A stretch of DNA of 64,000 nucleotides from an uncultured Clostridia bacterium (GTDB lineage Bacteria; Bacillota; Clostridia; TANB77; CAG-508), in contig CAKPLT010000003.1 in NCBI GenBank assembly GCA_934167755.1, forward strand, positions 1-64,000, in the 5' to 3' direction. Under the pieces are notes generated by a model, which saw nothing but the letters and a program-made list of their open reading frames with translations, was not told the origin of the DNA and ran no database searches. The translations under genes were made by a program, and so were the position numbers. Shown one piece after another: positions 17,776 through 26,021 of this stretch. Position 1 is the stretch's first letter. Each line of letters starts with the position of its first letter.

Positions 17776-20154
17776 ATGAACAATAATTTAAAGAAATTAG
17801 AATTTGATAAAATCTTAGAAAATGTATCAAATTATTGTAAAACATATATAGGAAAAAATTATGTATCAGAATTGCGTCCATCACAGGATAAAGAAGAAAT
17901 TCAAAAAATGTTAGATGAAACTTCTCAAGGAGTAATATTAATTCAAAGAAATAGTACTCCTCCCCTTGGTGAAATTGCTGATATAACAGTATATTTAAAA
18001 TCATTAGATAGTTATGGCACTCTTAGTATAAAAGCATTACTAGAAATTCAAAACATTTTGCAAATGTCATCAAATTTGAAAAATTATTTTGAAAAAGATT
18101 ATCTTGAAACATCAGATTTTTCTGCAATTAAACAATATTACTTGGATTTATATATAAATCCAAGTATTGTATCTATATTTGCAAAATCGATTATAGATGA
18201 AGATAATATTGCAGATACCGCTTCTTCAAAATTACAGGATATTCGTAGAAAAAAACGAAAAATTGAACAAGATATTCGTTCAAAATTAAATAGTATTTTA
18301 CATTCTTCTACATATTCAAAATATATGAGAGAGAATATTGTAACAATTCGTAATAATCGTTTTGTAATTCCTGTAAAAGAAGAATATCGCAGTGCAGTTA
18401 AAGGTCTTGTTCATGATATGTCAAGTAGTGGGTCTACTGTGTTTATAGAACCAATTGCTATATTTGATCTAAATAATGAACTTTCAAATCTGCATATTGA
18501 AGAAGAGCTTGAAATTGAAAAAATTCTGCAAAACTTAAGCGGATTATTATATCCATATACAAAAGAAATTGAAAACAATGTTCAATTAATTGGAAAACTT
18601 GATTTTATATTTGCTAAAGCTCATTATTCTTTGAATTTACATTGTACAACACCAGAAATAAATGATGAGGAATTTATTGATTTAAAAAATGCTCGTCATC
18701 CTTTGATTGCCAAAACAAATGTAGTGCCAATTTCTATAGAATTAGGAAAAGAATTTTCAAGTTTAATTATAACAGGTCCAAATACAGGTGGAAAAACTGT
18801 AACATTAAAGACAATTGGTCTTTTATCTGCTATGGCATGCAGTGGATTAAATATCCCCGCAGATGAACATTCTAGTTTTTATGTTTTTGACCATATTTTT
18901 GCTGATATAGGTGATGAGCAAAGTATTAGTGAATCTTTAAGTACATTTTCATCACATATGAGTAATATTGTAAAAATTACCCAAACAGCTACCTCTAACA
19001 GTCTTATACTTGTTGACGAACTAGGTTCCGGAACAGACCCTCTTGAAGGTGCACATCTTGCAATAAGTATTTTGCAATACTTTACAGAAATGAAATGTCT
19101 TACAGTTGCAACATCACATTATCAAGAATTAAAAAAATATGCACTTGTAACACCTGGTTTCAAAAATGCCAGTGTAGAATTTGATATTGAAAACTTGAAG
19201 CCAACATATCGTTTATTAATTGGTATACCAGGAAAAAGTAATGCATTTGCAATAAGCAGAAAACTTGGATTAGATGAAAATATTATAGAACGAGCATCTT
19301 CTATGATTGATAAAGAAACTGTAAATTTAGAAGATTTGTTGAAAAACATATATGATAGTAAATCACAAATTGAAGATGAAAAATTTCGTACTTCTCTTGC
19401 TTTACAAGAAGCAGAAAAATTGCGAGATTCTTTAAAACATCAGCATTCAAATGTATCTAATAAAGAAAAAGAGTTAATTGCTAATGCTAAACAAGAAGCA
19501 AAACAAATTCTACTTGATGCAAAAGAAACTGCAAATTCAATAATAAAAAGGATAAATTCTGCTTCATCTGCATCTAAGGCAAATAAACTTAGAAATACAT
19601 TAAATGAAAAAATTTCTTCTATTACTACAAATATGGATGATGTAGAACTATCTAATAACCTACTTCCTACTATTGCACGAGAAGAAATTAAACCAGGTTT
19701 AAATGTATATGTAAGTAATTTAAAAGCAAACGGCATTATTGTCTCTAATATATCAAAAGATGATACTGTTCAAGTTCAAATTGGTATAATGAAAATGAAA
19801 GTCGATATAAAAAATTTACAAGAATTGCCTACAAATTCAAAATCATCTTCAAATAGCAAAGTCACAAATTATTCTTATGTAAGCCGTTCATCTTTGAAAT
19901 CTCAAAATGTAAGTCCAGAAATCAATCTGTTAGGTCTTACTGTTGATGAGGCAATACCTATTGTAGATAAATATTTAGATGATTGTTATATTGCCAAACT
20001 TTCTCCTGTTCGTATTGTACATGGTAAAGGTACTGGTGCATTACGAAATGGTATTCATCACTATCTTAAGTCTAATAAATTTGTTGATAGTTTTAGACTC
20101 GGTACTTTTGGTGAAGGCGAAATGGGTGTAACTATTGTTAATTTAAAATTGTAA
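17776..20154 (+). CDS. mutS2: MutS2 endonuclease / ribosome-rescue ATPase
   Basis: The 792-residue protein has the MutS2 layout: lever and clamp helices, an ABC-type ATPase with Walker A GPNTGGKT (near 336-343), a signature region (SLSTFSSHMSNI) and Walker B LVDELGSG. A long coiled coil (about 510-620) and a C-terminal Smr nuclease domain follow (HGKGTGALR). MutS2 suppresses recombination and in Bacillus acts on collided ribosomes. The start is set by AAAGGAA before the ATG. The gene ends immediately before a large inverted repeat. Confidence 0.95.
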   Translation: MNNNLKKLEFDKILENVSNYCKTYIGKNYVSELRPSQDKEEIQKMLDETSQGVILIQRNSTPPLGEIADITVYLKSLDSYGTLSIKALLEIQNILQMSSNLKNYFEKDYLETSDFSAIKQYYLDLYINPSIVSIFAKSIIDEDNIADTASSKLQDIRRKKRKIEQDIRSKLNSILHSSTYSKYMRENIVTIRNNRFVIPVKEEYRSAVKGLVHDMSSSGSTVFIEPIAIFDLNNELSNLHIEEELEIEKILQNLSGLLYPYTKEIENNVQLIGKLDFIFAKAHYSLNLHCTTPEINDEEFIDLKNARHPLIAKTNVVPISIELGKEFSSLIITGPNTGGKTVTLKTIGLLSAMACSGLNIPADEHSSFYVFDHIFADIGDEQSISESLSTFSSHMSNIVKITQTATSNSLILVDELGSGTDPLEGAHLAISILQYFTEMKCLTVATSHYQELKKYALVTPGFKNASVEFDIENLKPTYRLLIGIPGKSNAFAISRKLGLDENIIERASSMIDKETVNLEDLLKNIYDSKSQIEDEKFRTSLALQEAEKLRDSLKHQHSNVSNKEKELIANAKQEAKQILLDAKETANSIIKRINSASSASKANKLRNTLNEKISSITTNMDDVELSNNLLPTIAREEIKPGLNVYVSNLKANGIIVSNISKDDTVQVQIGIMKMKVDIKNLQELPTNSKSSSNSKVTNYSYVSRSSLKSQNVSPEINLLGLTVDEAIPIVDKYLDDCYIAKLSPVRIVHGKGTGALRNGIHHYLKSNKFVDSFRLGTFGEGEMGVTIVNLKL

Positions 20155-20430
20155 AATTGGTACAGGTTACATTTTTTAACTTTTTATTGTATGTTATTTT
20201 ATAAATATTAAATATAAACTTTGCATTACATTCCTCGACTTATTACGAAGCTTAAGAAATTCTAACTTATCTTATGGCACCCTTCCACTCTCGTGAACTC
20301 TTTCCATAATATTTCGTAAGAATTTCTAAAGCTTCTTCAATCGTATTCGTCATTTCATTTAAAGTTTATATTTAATATTTATAATTATTTGCTTGATAAA
20401 AAGCTAAAAAATGTAACCTGTACCAATTTT
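20153..20430. repeat. Structured non-coding element copy A nested in a 26-bp perfect inverted repeat
   Basis: Between the convergent mutS2 and spoVT genes, 20153-20178 and 20405-20430 are exact reverse complements, probably a bidirectional terminator. Inside, 20201-20382 is a 182-nt element whose 22-bp ends also pair perfectly (20201-20222 with 20361-20382). A second stem (20247-20263 with 20319-20335) and a TTATGG/CCATAA hairpin enclose a core read on the minus strand as TTCACGAGAGTGGAAGGG, with CAC-GAGA-GTG as a GNRA tetraloop. The same element recurs at 38002-38186. Confidence 0.8.
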
Positions 20431-20437
20431 AATATTT

Positions 20438-20992
20438 TTAAATTTCCATTTGGCTTCCCAAGAAAGATGCAGCTGATTGAGCCACCTTTTTCTCTACTTC
20501 ATTCATTTTAGTATTAGATTCTTTAGACAATAAAATTACAGTTCCTATTGTATCTCCATTTGAAATAATTGGATATACAACTTGTGCATTATATTTTCTT
20601 TCTTTATTATCATTTTTTGTTATCGGAACAGCAACATCACTATTTTCTTTACTTGTATATATTTCTTTATCTTCCATTAATTGTTCTAATTCATCACTTA
20701 CATTTTGCTCTAAAAATTCCTTTTTAGGTCCACCTGAAATTGCTATTACTGTATCTTTATCTGTTATACAAGCTATATGTCCTGTAGTTTTTGATAATGT
20801 TTCTGCATATCCTGTTGCAAATTCTGATAACTCACCAATTGGTGAATACTTTTTCAAAATTACTTGTCCTTCTCTATCTGTAAATATTTCTAAAGGTTCT
20901 CCCTCTTTTATACGCAATGTTTTTCTTATTTCTTTTGGTATTACAACTCTACCTAAATCATCTATTCTTCTTACAACTCCTGTTGCTTTCAT
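20438..20992 (-). CDS. spoVT: Stage V sporulation protein T (SpoVT)
   Basis: The 184 residues start MKATGVVRRIDDLGRVVIPK, the AbrB/MazE swapped-hairpin DNA-binding domain. A GAF-like domain (about 55-180, KTTGHIACITDKDTVIAISGG) follows, exactly the SpoVT architecture. SpoVT tunes forespore SigG-dependent transcription, so the organism probably sporulates or descends from spore-formers. The start is chosen at AAGGAGG-AAAATT-ATG; a longer reading adds 25 non-homologous residues. Confidence 0.95.
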   Translation of the reverse strand: MKATGVVRRIDDLGRVVIPKEIRKTLRIKEGEPLEIFTDREGQVILKKYSPIGELSEFATGYAETLSKTTGHIACITDKDTVIAISGGPKKEFLEQNVSDELEQLMEDKEIYTSKENSDVAVPITKNDNKERKYNAQVVYPIISNGDTIGTVILLSKESNTKMNEVEKKVAQSAASFLGSQMEI

Positions 20993-21098
20993 AATTTTCC
21001 TCCTTTTTGTTTTTCTAAGTATATTCTTATTATGACAAAAAAGGAAAAAAATATACATATTTGTCATACAACATTTTTTAAAATTTATGTTAATTTTC

Positions 21099-21127
21099 TT
21101 GAAAAAAAATTTTTTTTAGTTTATAAT
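21099..21127 (+). promoter_or_regulatory. ssrA promoter
   Basis: TTGAAA, a 17-nt spacer and TATAAT end 12 nt before the mature 5' end of tmRNA. This is the expected geometry for a stable RNA gene. Confidence 0.75.
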
Positions 21128-21139
21128 AAATAAGTATAT

Positions 21140-21491
21140 GGGGATGTAATGGTTTCGACATTACATTGGAAACATAAATAGCGAGTAGTGGATTCTCGTT
21201 TGCCACTTTAAAAAACGGGAAATTAAATATAAACGCTGATAATACAGAATTAGCTTTTGCTGCCTAATTGCAGCATCGCCAGTTAGAATATTCCCACATA
21301 TTTTAATATGGTGTCATTTTAGTGGGAAACAAAACTGTTTTTTCTACGAAAACAGTAGGTATTTAGTAGATATATTTAATAATCATTTGTTTATTAATGA
21401 TTATTAGACGAATTTTAATAATAAACTGCACTCGGAGAAGTTTATGTGGATGGTGTTGTGGACAGGGGTTCGACTCCCCTCATCTCCACCA
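21140..21491 (+). ncRNA. ssrA: Transfer-messenger RNA (tmRNA)
   Basis: The 5' GGGGATG pairs with 3' CATCTCC followed by ACCA, and the tRNA-like T arm (GGGGTTCGACTCCCC) is intact. The 352-nt length and one-piece form are normal. The tag reading frame at 21232-21264 encodes NADNTELAFAA followed by TAA; with the charged Ala this gives a tag ending AFAA. The exact resume codon (AAC or the next GCT) is not certain. tmRNA rescues stalled ribosomes with SmpB. Confidence 0.97.
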
Positions 21492-21528
21492 AAAAATTAA
21501 AATATATTAATATTATTATCAAATAAAT

Positions 21529-22002
21529 TTAGTATATTACTCCATTTTCTTTTTTATACTCTTCAAAAGCATATATGCATTCATCTCTATCCATTTGTTT
21601 CAAGTTAATTAAATTTTTATTTTCACCTTTTAAATATTGATATATAATATCATCTCTAAATCCAATATTTCCTGCATCTTCTTTTGTGCAACCATAATAT
21701 ACAGTCTTTATATTTGCCCAAATTATTGCTGATAAGCACATTGGACATGGTTCACATGATGTATATAATATATAATCAGATAAATCATAAGTTTTTAGTT
21801 TTTCACATGCCGCTCTTATTGCTACAACTTCAGCATGTGCTGTTGGGTCATTACTACATAATACTTTGTTATTTCCTTCGGCTATTATATTACCATCTTT
21901 ATCTGTTATAACTGCTCCAAAAGGTCCTCCTTCTTTGTTTTTAAATCCTTGTATTGATTTGTTTTTTGCAATTTCCATGTATTTATTCATATTAAATTTC
22001 AT
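21529..22002 (-). CDS. Cytidine/deoxycytidylate deaminase-fold nucleoside deaminase, guanine deaminase-like
   Basis: The 157 residues have the zinc signature HAEVVAIRAAC and SCEPCPMC, with catalytic Glu in HAE. The overall sequence (GGPFGAVI, SNDPTAHAE, GNIGFRDDIIY) resembles Bacillus GuaD, which converts guanine to xanthine, more than TadA, which has a different C-terminus. It is a single gene facing the M14 peptidase gene across a divergent promoter region. The substrate assignment is by family resemblance. Confidence 0.85.
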   Translation of the reverse strand: MKFNMNKYMEIAKNKSIQGFKNKEGGPFGAVITDKDGNIIAEGNNKVLCSNDPTAHAEVVAIRAACEKLKTYDLSDYILYTSCEPCPMCLSAIIWANIKTVYYGCTKEDAGNIGFRDDIIYQYLKGENKNLINLKQMDRDECIYAFEEYKKENGVIY

Positions 22003-22169
22003 TCCTTTCTTTTATATTATTGTTAATGTTTTGTTACTTACATTTAACTCTCAATTTTATTTATATCACATTTTTTTGTTTTTGTCATACAATATTACAA
22101 TTATTATTATGACAATTTTTATATTTAGAATATTTTCTATATTTAAAATTGTTTAGAAATGAGGTTTTT

Positions 22170-23079
22170 ATGGATGATTATGTTTTTAGTTCTAATTTAT
22201 TATATGAAAATTTGAATATTTTAAAACAAACATATTCTTTTTTACAAATAGGCTCTGCTGGAAAAAGTATTATGGGTAAAGATATTTCTTATGTAAAAGT
22301 TGGTCGTGGGGCAAAAGAAGTTTTCTATTCTGCAAGTTATCATGCTAATGAATGGATTACATCTGTTGTTCTTTTAGAATTTTTGTATGAATATTGTAAT
22401 GCTATTCAAAATAATTCTACTATTTTCGGCTTTCCAGCTCGAAGATTGTTTGAAACAACATCTATTTATGTCATGCCTTTAGTTAATCCTGATGGTGTAG
22501 ACTTAGTTACTGGTGCACTTTCGAAGTCATCTCCTTCATACAAACAAGCTGAAAAAATTGCTTATGGTTTTGCAACAATTCCTTTTCCTGATGGTTGGAG
22601 GGCCAATATTCGTGGTGTTGACCTGAATCTACAGTTTCCTGCTGAATGGGAAATGGCTCGTAAAATAAAATATGAACAAGGATTTACTCGGACCTGCTCC
22701 TCGTGATTTTGTTGGATATGGTTCCCTTACTGAACCTGAGGCTTTAGCTGTTTATAATTTTACATTACAACATAATTTTAGACTTATACTTGCTTATCAT
22801 TCTCAAGGTGAAGTAATCTATTGGCAATTTCAGAATTATAATCCACCAAATTCATTGTTTATTGGAAGACAATTTTCAAATGTTAGTGGATATTTTCTTG
22901 AACCTACTCCCTATAATTCTAGTTTTGCTGGTTATAAAGATTGGTTTATCCAAAATTTTAATAGGCCTGGATATACAATTGAGGTAGGCTTAGGAACTAA
23001 TCCACTTCCTATGACTCAATTTAGAAAAATATATATGGATAATTTAGGTATTTTAGTTTTGGGAGCAATTCTATCATAA
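22170..23079 (+). CDS. M14-family zinc carboxypeptidase, split by a +1 frameshift at CGG
   Basis: Two overlapping frames together encode a complete M14 peptidase. The first has zinc ligands in SYHANEW (H-x2-E) and substrate-binding NPDGVDL and RANIRGVDLNLQ. The second has the third ligand in LAYHSQGE and catalytic Glu in TIEVGLG. Relatives are gamma-D-glutamyl-diamino-acid endopeptidases acting on cell-wall peptides. In frame 1, ACT-CGG-ACC leads to an early TGA at 22704. Skipping C22689 gives Thr-Gly-Pro-Ala-Pro-Arg-Asp and restores homology. No signal peptide is visible. The start is set by the GAGG site before ATG 22170. Confidence 0.88.
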
Positions 23080-23131
23080 TTTAACTTTATTATAAAAGGG
23101 GCTCTCTTTTTACGAGTCACTTTTTTCATTT

Positions 23132-25723
23132 CTATTTTATATATAATTCTTCGCCATTGTAATCAACTATAACAGTAGTATTAGGCAAAATTTCTTGAGT
23201 TAAAATCTTTTTTGCTATCAAGGTTTCAAGTCTTTTCTGTACAAACCTCTTTAACGGTCTTGCTCCATAAACTTCATCATATCCATTATTAATTAAATAA
23301 TCTTTAGTTGATTGAGTTAATTCTAACTTGATGTGTTTATCATCAAGCCTTTTTTCCAAATCTTTGATTAGAAGTTCCAATATTTTTGAAATTTCATTTT
23401 TCATAAGTGGTTTATAAAATACTATTTCATCTAAACGATTTAAAAATTCAGGTCTAAAGCTTCTCTTTAAAAGCTCTGATACTTTTTGTTTTGCCTCTTC
23501 TGAAATTTCACCATTTTCTTGAATTCCTTCTAATATATAATCAGAACCCAAGTTTGAAGTTAATATTATTATTGTATTCTTAAAGTCAACCGTTCTCCCT
23601 TGCGAATCAGTTATACGCCCATCATCTAACACTTGTAATAAAATATTAAATACATCTGGATGTGCTTTTTCGATTTCATCAAATAGAACTACTGAATATG
23701 GTTTTCTTCTTACAGCTTCTGTTAATTGTCCACCTTCTTCATATCCAACATATCCTGGAGGTGCACCAATTAATCTTGAAACAGAATATTTTTCCATATA
23801 TTCAGACATATCAATTCTTACAATATTGTGTTCATCATCAAATAATGCCTCTGCTAGTGATTTTGCAAGTTCAGTTTTACCAACACCTGTTGGTCCTAAA
23901 AACATAAATGAACCTATAGGTCTACTAGGGTCTCCAATTCCTGCTCTTGAACGCATTATTGCCTCTGATACTTTTTCAACTGCTTCATCTTGCCCAATTA
24001 CTCTTTTATGAAGTATTTTATCAAGATTTAAAATTTTCTCTCTTTCACCTTCCATCAATTTTGTAACAGGTATTCCTGTCCATCTTGATATAATTTTTGT
24101 AATTTCTTCTTCTGTTACTTTATTTCTCAATAATCCATCTTCTTTACTTTTTTCTGATATTTCTTCTTCGTATTGCAATTCTTTTTGCAATTCTGGTAAT
24201 TTTCCATATCTTAATTCTGCAACTTTATTCAAATCATAATTTCTTTCTGCTTGTTCTATTTGTGCATTAGTCTGTTCAATCTCTTCTCTCAATTTTTGAA
24301 CTTTACTAATTGCTGATTTCTCATTTTCCCATTTTGCTTTCATTCCATCAAATTTAGTTTTTAGTTCTGATTTTTCTTTTTGAATATCAGCTAAACGCTG
24401 TCTAGAAATCTCATCTTTTTCTTTACTCAATGCAGTTTCTTCTATTTCTAATTGCATTATTTTTCTTGAAACTTCATCTAACTCTGTTGGCATTGACTCC
24501 ATTTCTGTTTTTATCATAGCACAAGCTTCGTCAATTAAATCTATTGCTTTATCAGGTAAAAATCTATCTGATATATATCTATGAGATAATGTTGCAGCAG
24601 AAATTAAAGCATTATCTGCAATTTTAACACCATGATATACTTCATATCTTTCCTTCAATCCTCTTAAAATTGATATTGTATCTTCTACAGAAGGTTCATC
24701 TACCATTACAGGTTGGAAACGCCTTTCAAGTGCCTGATCCTTCTCAATATATTGTCTATATTCATTTAATGTAGTTGCACCTATACAATGTAATTCACCT
24801 CTTGCCAACATTGGTTTTAGCAAATTTCCTGCATCCATTGCACCATCTGTCTTTCCGGCACCTACTATTGTGTGAATTTCATCTATAAACAATATAATTC
24901 TGCCTTCACTTTTCTTTACTTCTTGTAAAACAGCTTTAAGTCTTTCTTCAAACTCTCCTCTATACTTTGCACCTGCAACAAGCAAACCCATATCAAGTGA
25001 AAATATTGTACATTCTTTTAAGCCTTCTGGAACATCTCCTCTAACTATTCTTAATGCCAATCCTTCTGCTATAGCTGTTTTTCCAACACCAGGTTCACCA
25101 ATCAAACAAGGGTTATTTTTAGTCTTTCTTGACAATATACGAATAACATTTCTTATTTCTGTGTCTCTGCCTATTACAGGATCTAATTTTTGTTCTCTAG
25201 CCATTTGGGTTAAATCTTGTCCGTATTTCTTTAAAACATCATAAGTATCTTCTGGATTATCTGATGTTACTCTTGTATTTCCTCTGACATCTGATAAAGC
25301 TTTTAAAAACTCATTTTTTGTAATACCAAATCTTCTTAAAATATCTTTAATATTGTTATTTGCATTATTAAAAATAGCAAGCATAATATGTTCAACAGAA
25401 ACATATTCATCCTTCATCTTCTTTGCAGTTGACTCTGAATCAGCTAGAACCTTGTCAACATCTTGTGCAACATAAATCCCATCACTTGGTCTTGCTCCTC
25501 CTGTCATTTTTGGCTTACTTTCAATTTTGTTTCTAACCTCATTTTCAATACTATCTTCATCACCAATTTTCTTAATTAGTTCTTTAATTAAGCTATTTTC
25601 TTGTTCTAATAATGCTAATAATAAATGTTCTTGCTCTACTTGTGCATTTTGATTTTCTATTGCTAATGTATGTGCATTTTGTATTGCTTCTAATGATTTT
25701 TGAGTAAATTTTTGAATATTCAT
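23132..25723 (-). CDS. clpB: ATP-dependent disaggregase ClpB
   Basis: The 863 residues comprise a Clp N-domain (MNIQKFTQKSLEAIQNAH), NBD1 with GEPGVGKTA, a middle coiled coil (about 400-530), and NBD2 with GPTGVGKTE and the sensor region GARPLKR. ClpB works with DnaK to dissolve aggregates. AAGGAGGT precedes the chosen ATG. The frame stays open a further 62 codons upstream, but only because 51-nt tandem repeats lie there. Transcription starts from a CIRCE-overlapped promoter, so HrcA control is expected. Confidence 0.97.
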   Translation of the reverse strand: MNIQKFTQKSLEAIQNAHTLAIENQNAQVEQEHLLLALLEQENSLIKELIKKIGDEDSIENEVRNKIESKPKMTGGARPSDGIYVAQDVDKVLADSESTAKKMKDEYVSVEHIMLAIFNNANNNIKDILRRFGITKNEFLKALSDVRGNTRVTSDNPEDTYDVLKKYGQDLTQMAREQKLDPVIGRDTEIRNVIRILSRKTKNNPCLIGEPGVGKTAIAEGLALRIVRGDVPEGLKECTIFSLDMGLLVAGAKYRGEFEERLKAVLQEVKKSEGRIILFIDEIHTIVGAGKTDGAMDAGNLLKPMLARGELHCIGATTLNEYRQYIEKDQALERRFQPVMVDEPSVEDTISILRGLKERYEVYHGVKIADNALISAATLSHRYISDRFLPDKAIDLIDEACAMIKTEMESMPTELDEVSRKIMQLEIEETALSKEKDEISRQRLADIQKEKSELKTKFDGMKAKWENEKSAISKVQKLREEIEQTNAQIEQAERNYDLNKVAELRYGKLPELQKELQYEEEISEKSKEDGLLRNKVTEEEITKIISRWTGIPVTKLMEGEREKILNLDKILHKRVIGQDEAVEKVSEAIMRSRAGIGDPSRPIGSFMFLGPTGVGKTELAKSLAEALFDDEHNIVRIDMSEYMEKYSVSRLIGAPPGYVGYEEGGQLTEAVRRKPYSVVLFDEIEKAHPDVFNILLQVLDDGRITDSQGRTVDFKNTIIILTSNLGSDYILEGIQENGEISEEAKQKVSELLKRSFRPEFLNRLDEIVFYKPLMKNEISKILELLIKDLEKRLDDKHIKLELTQSTKDYLINNGYDEVYGARPLKRFVQKRLETLIAKKILTQEILPNTTVIVDYNGEELYIK

Positions 25724-25750
25724 AATATCTACCTCCTTTTGGATAATTTG

Positions 25751-25889
25751 GGACCAGGTCATTAGGGACCGGGTACGTAATTTCCCTCTTTGGGACATTT
25801 TGGACCAGGTCATTAGGGACCGGGTACGTAATTTCCCTTTTTGGGACATTCGGGACCAGGTCATTGAGGACCGGGTACATAATTTCCTT
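25751..25889. repeat. Three tandem 51-nt repeats in the clpB leader
   Basis: Units start at 25751, 25802 and 25853 (exact 51-nt period; the third is incomplete and slightly diverged). Each carries GGACCAGGTCATTAGGGACC and GGGTACGTAATTTCCC. The period is a multiple of three and lacks stops, so it creates false open frames in two registers on the minus strand. The repeats lie between the CIRCE promoter and the clpB ribosome site, hence in the 5' UTR. Confidence 0.85.
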
Positions 25890-25903
25890 TTTTCATATTT
25901 TAA

Positions 25904-25932
25904 GAGCACAGTCTTTACTATAGAATGTGCTC
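25904..25932 (-). promoter_or_regulatory. Hairpin near the 5' end of the clpB transcript
   Basis: GAGCACA and TGTGCTC pair around a 15-nt loop about 20-50 nt after the -10 box. It would be the first structure of the leader. Confidence 0.5.
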
Positions 25933-25951
25933 CTTTTCTTATTACTTTATT

Positions 25952-25980
25952 ATTATATCACTTCTTTTTAGCACTGTCAA
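25952..25980 (-). promoter_or_regulatory. clpB promoter (perfect SigA consensus)
   Basis: On the minus strand TTGACA, a 17-nt spacer and TATAAT match consensus at all twelve positions. The -35 box lies inside the CIRCE operator. Confidence 0.88.
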
Positions 25981-25994
25981 TAGTAGAGTGCTAA
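25968..25994. promoter_or_regulatory. CIRCE operator (HrcA site)
   Basis: TTAGCACTG-N9-GAGTGCTAA matches the CIRCE consensus (TTAGCACTC-N9-GAGTGCTAA) with one mismatch. It overlaps the clpB -35 box, so HrcA binding would block transcription in the absence of heat stress. In Bacillus clpB-type genes are mostly under CtsR; here HrcA is indicated. Confidence 0.92.
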
Positions 25995-26021
25995 TTTAAA
26001 AAATATTATTAAGATTTATTG

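Noticed and set aside
25593..25880. Open frames with 17-residue repeats (YPVPNDLVPNVPKREIT-like) upstream of clpB
   Set aside because: They arise from the 51-nt tandem repeat, which is open in two registers; the clpB start is fixed downstream by AAGGAGG.
25751..25889. Possible CRISPR array
   Set aside because: Units are contiguous with no unique spacers, and no cas genes are present.
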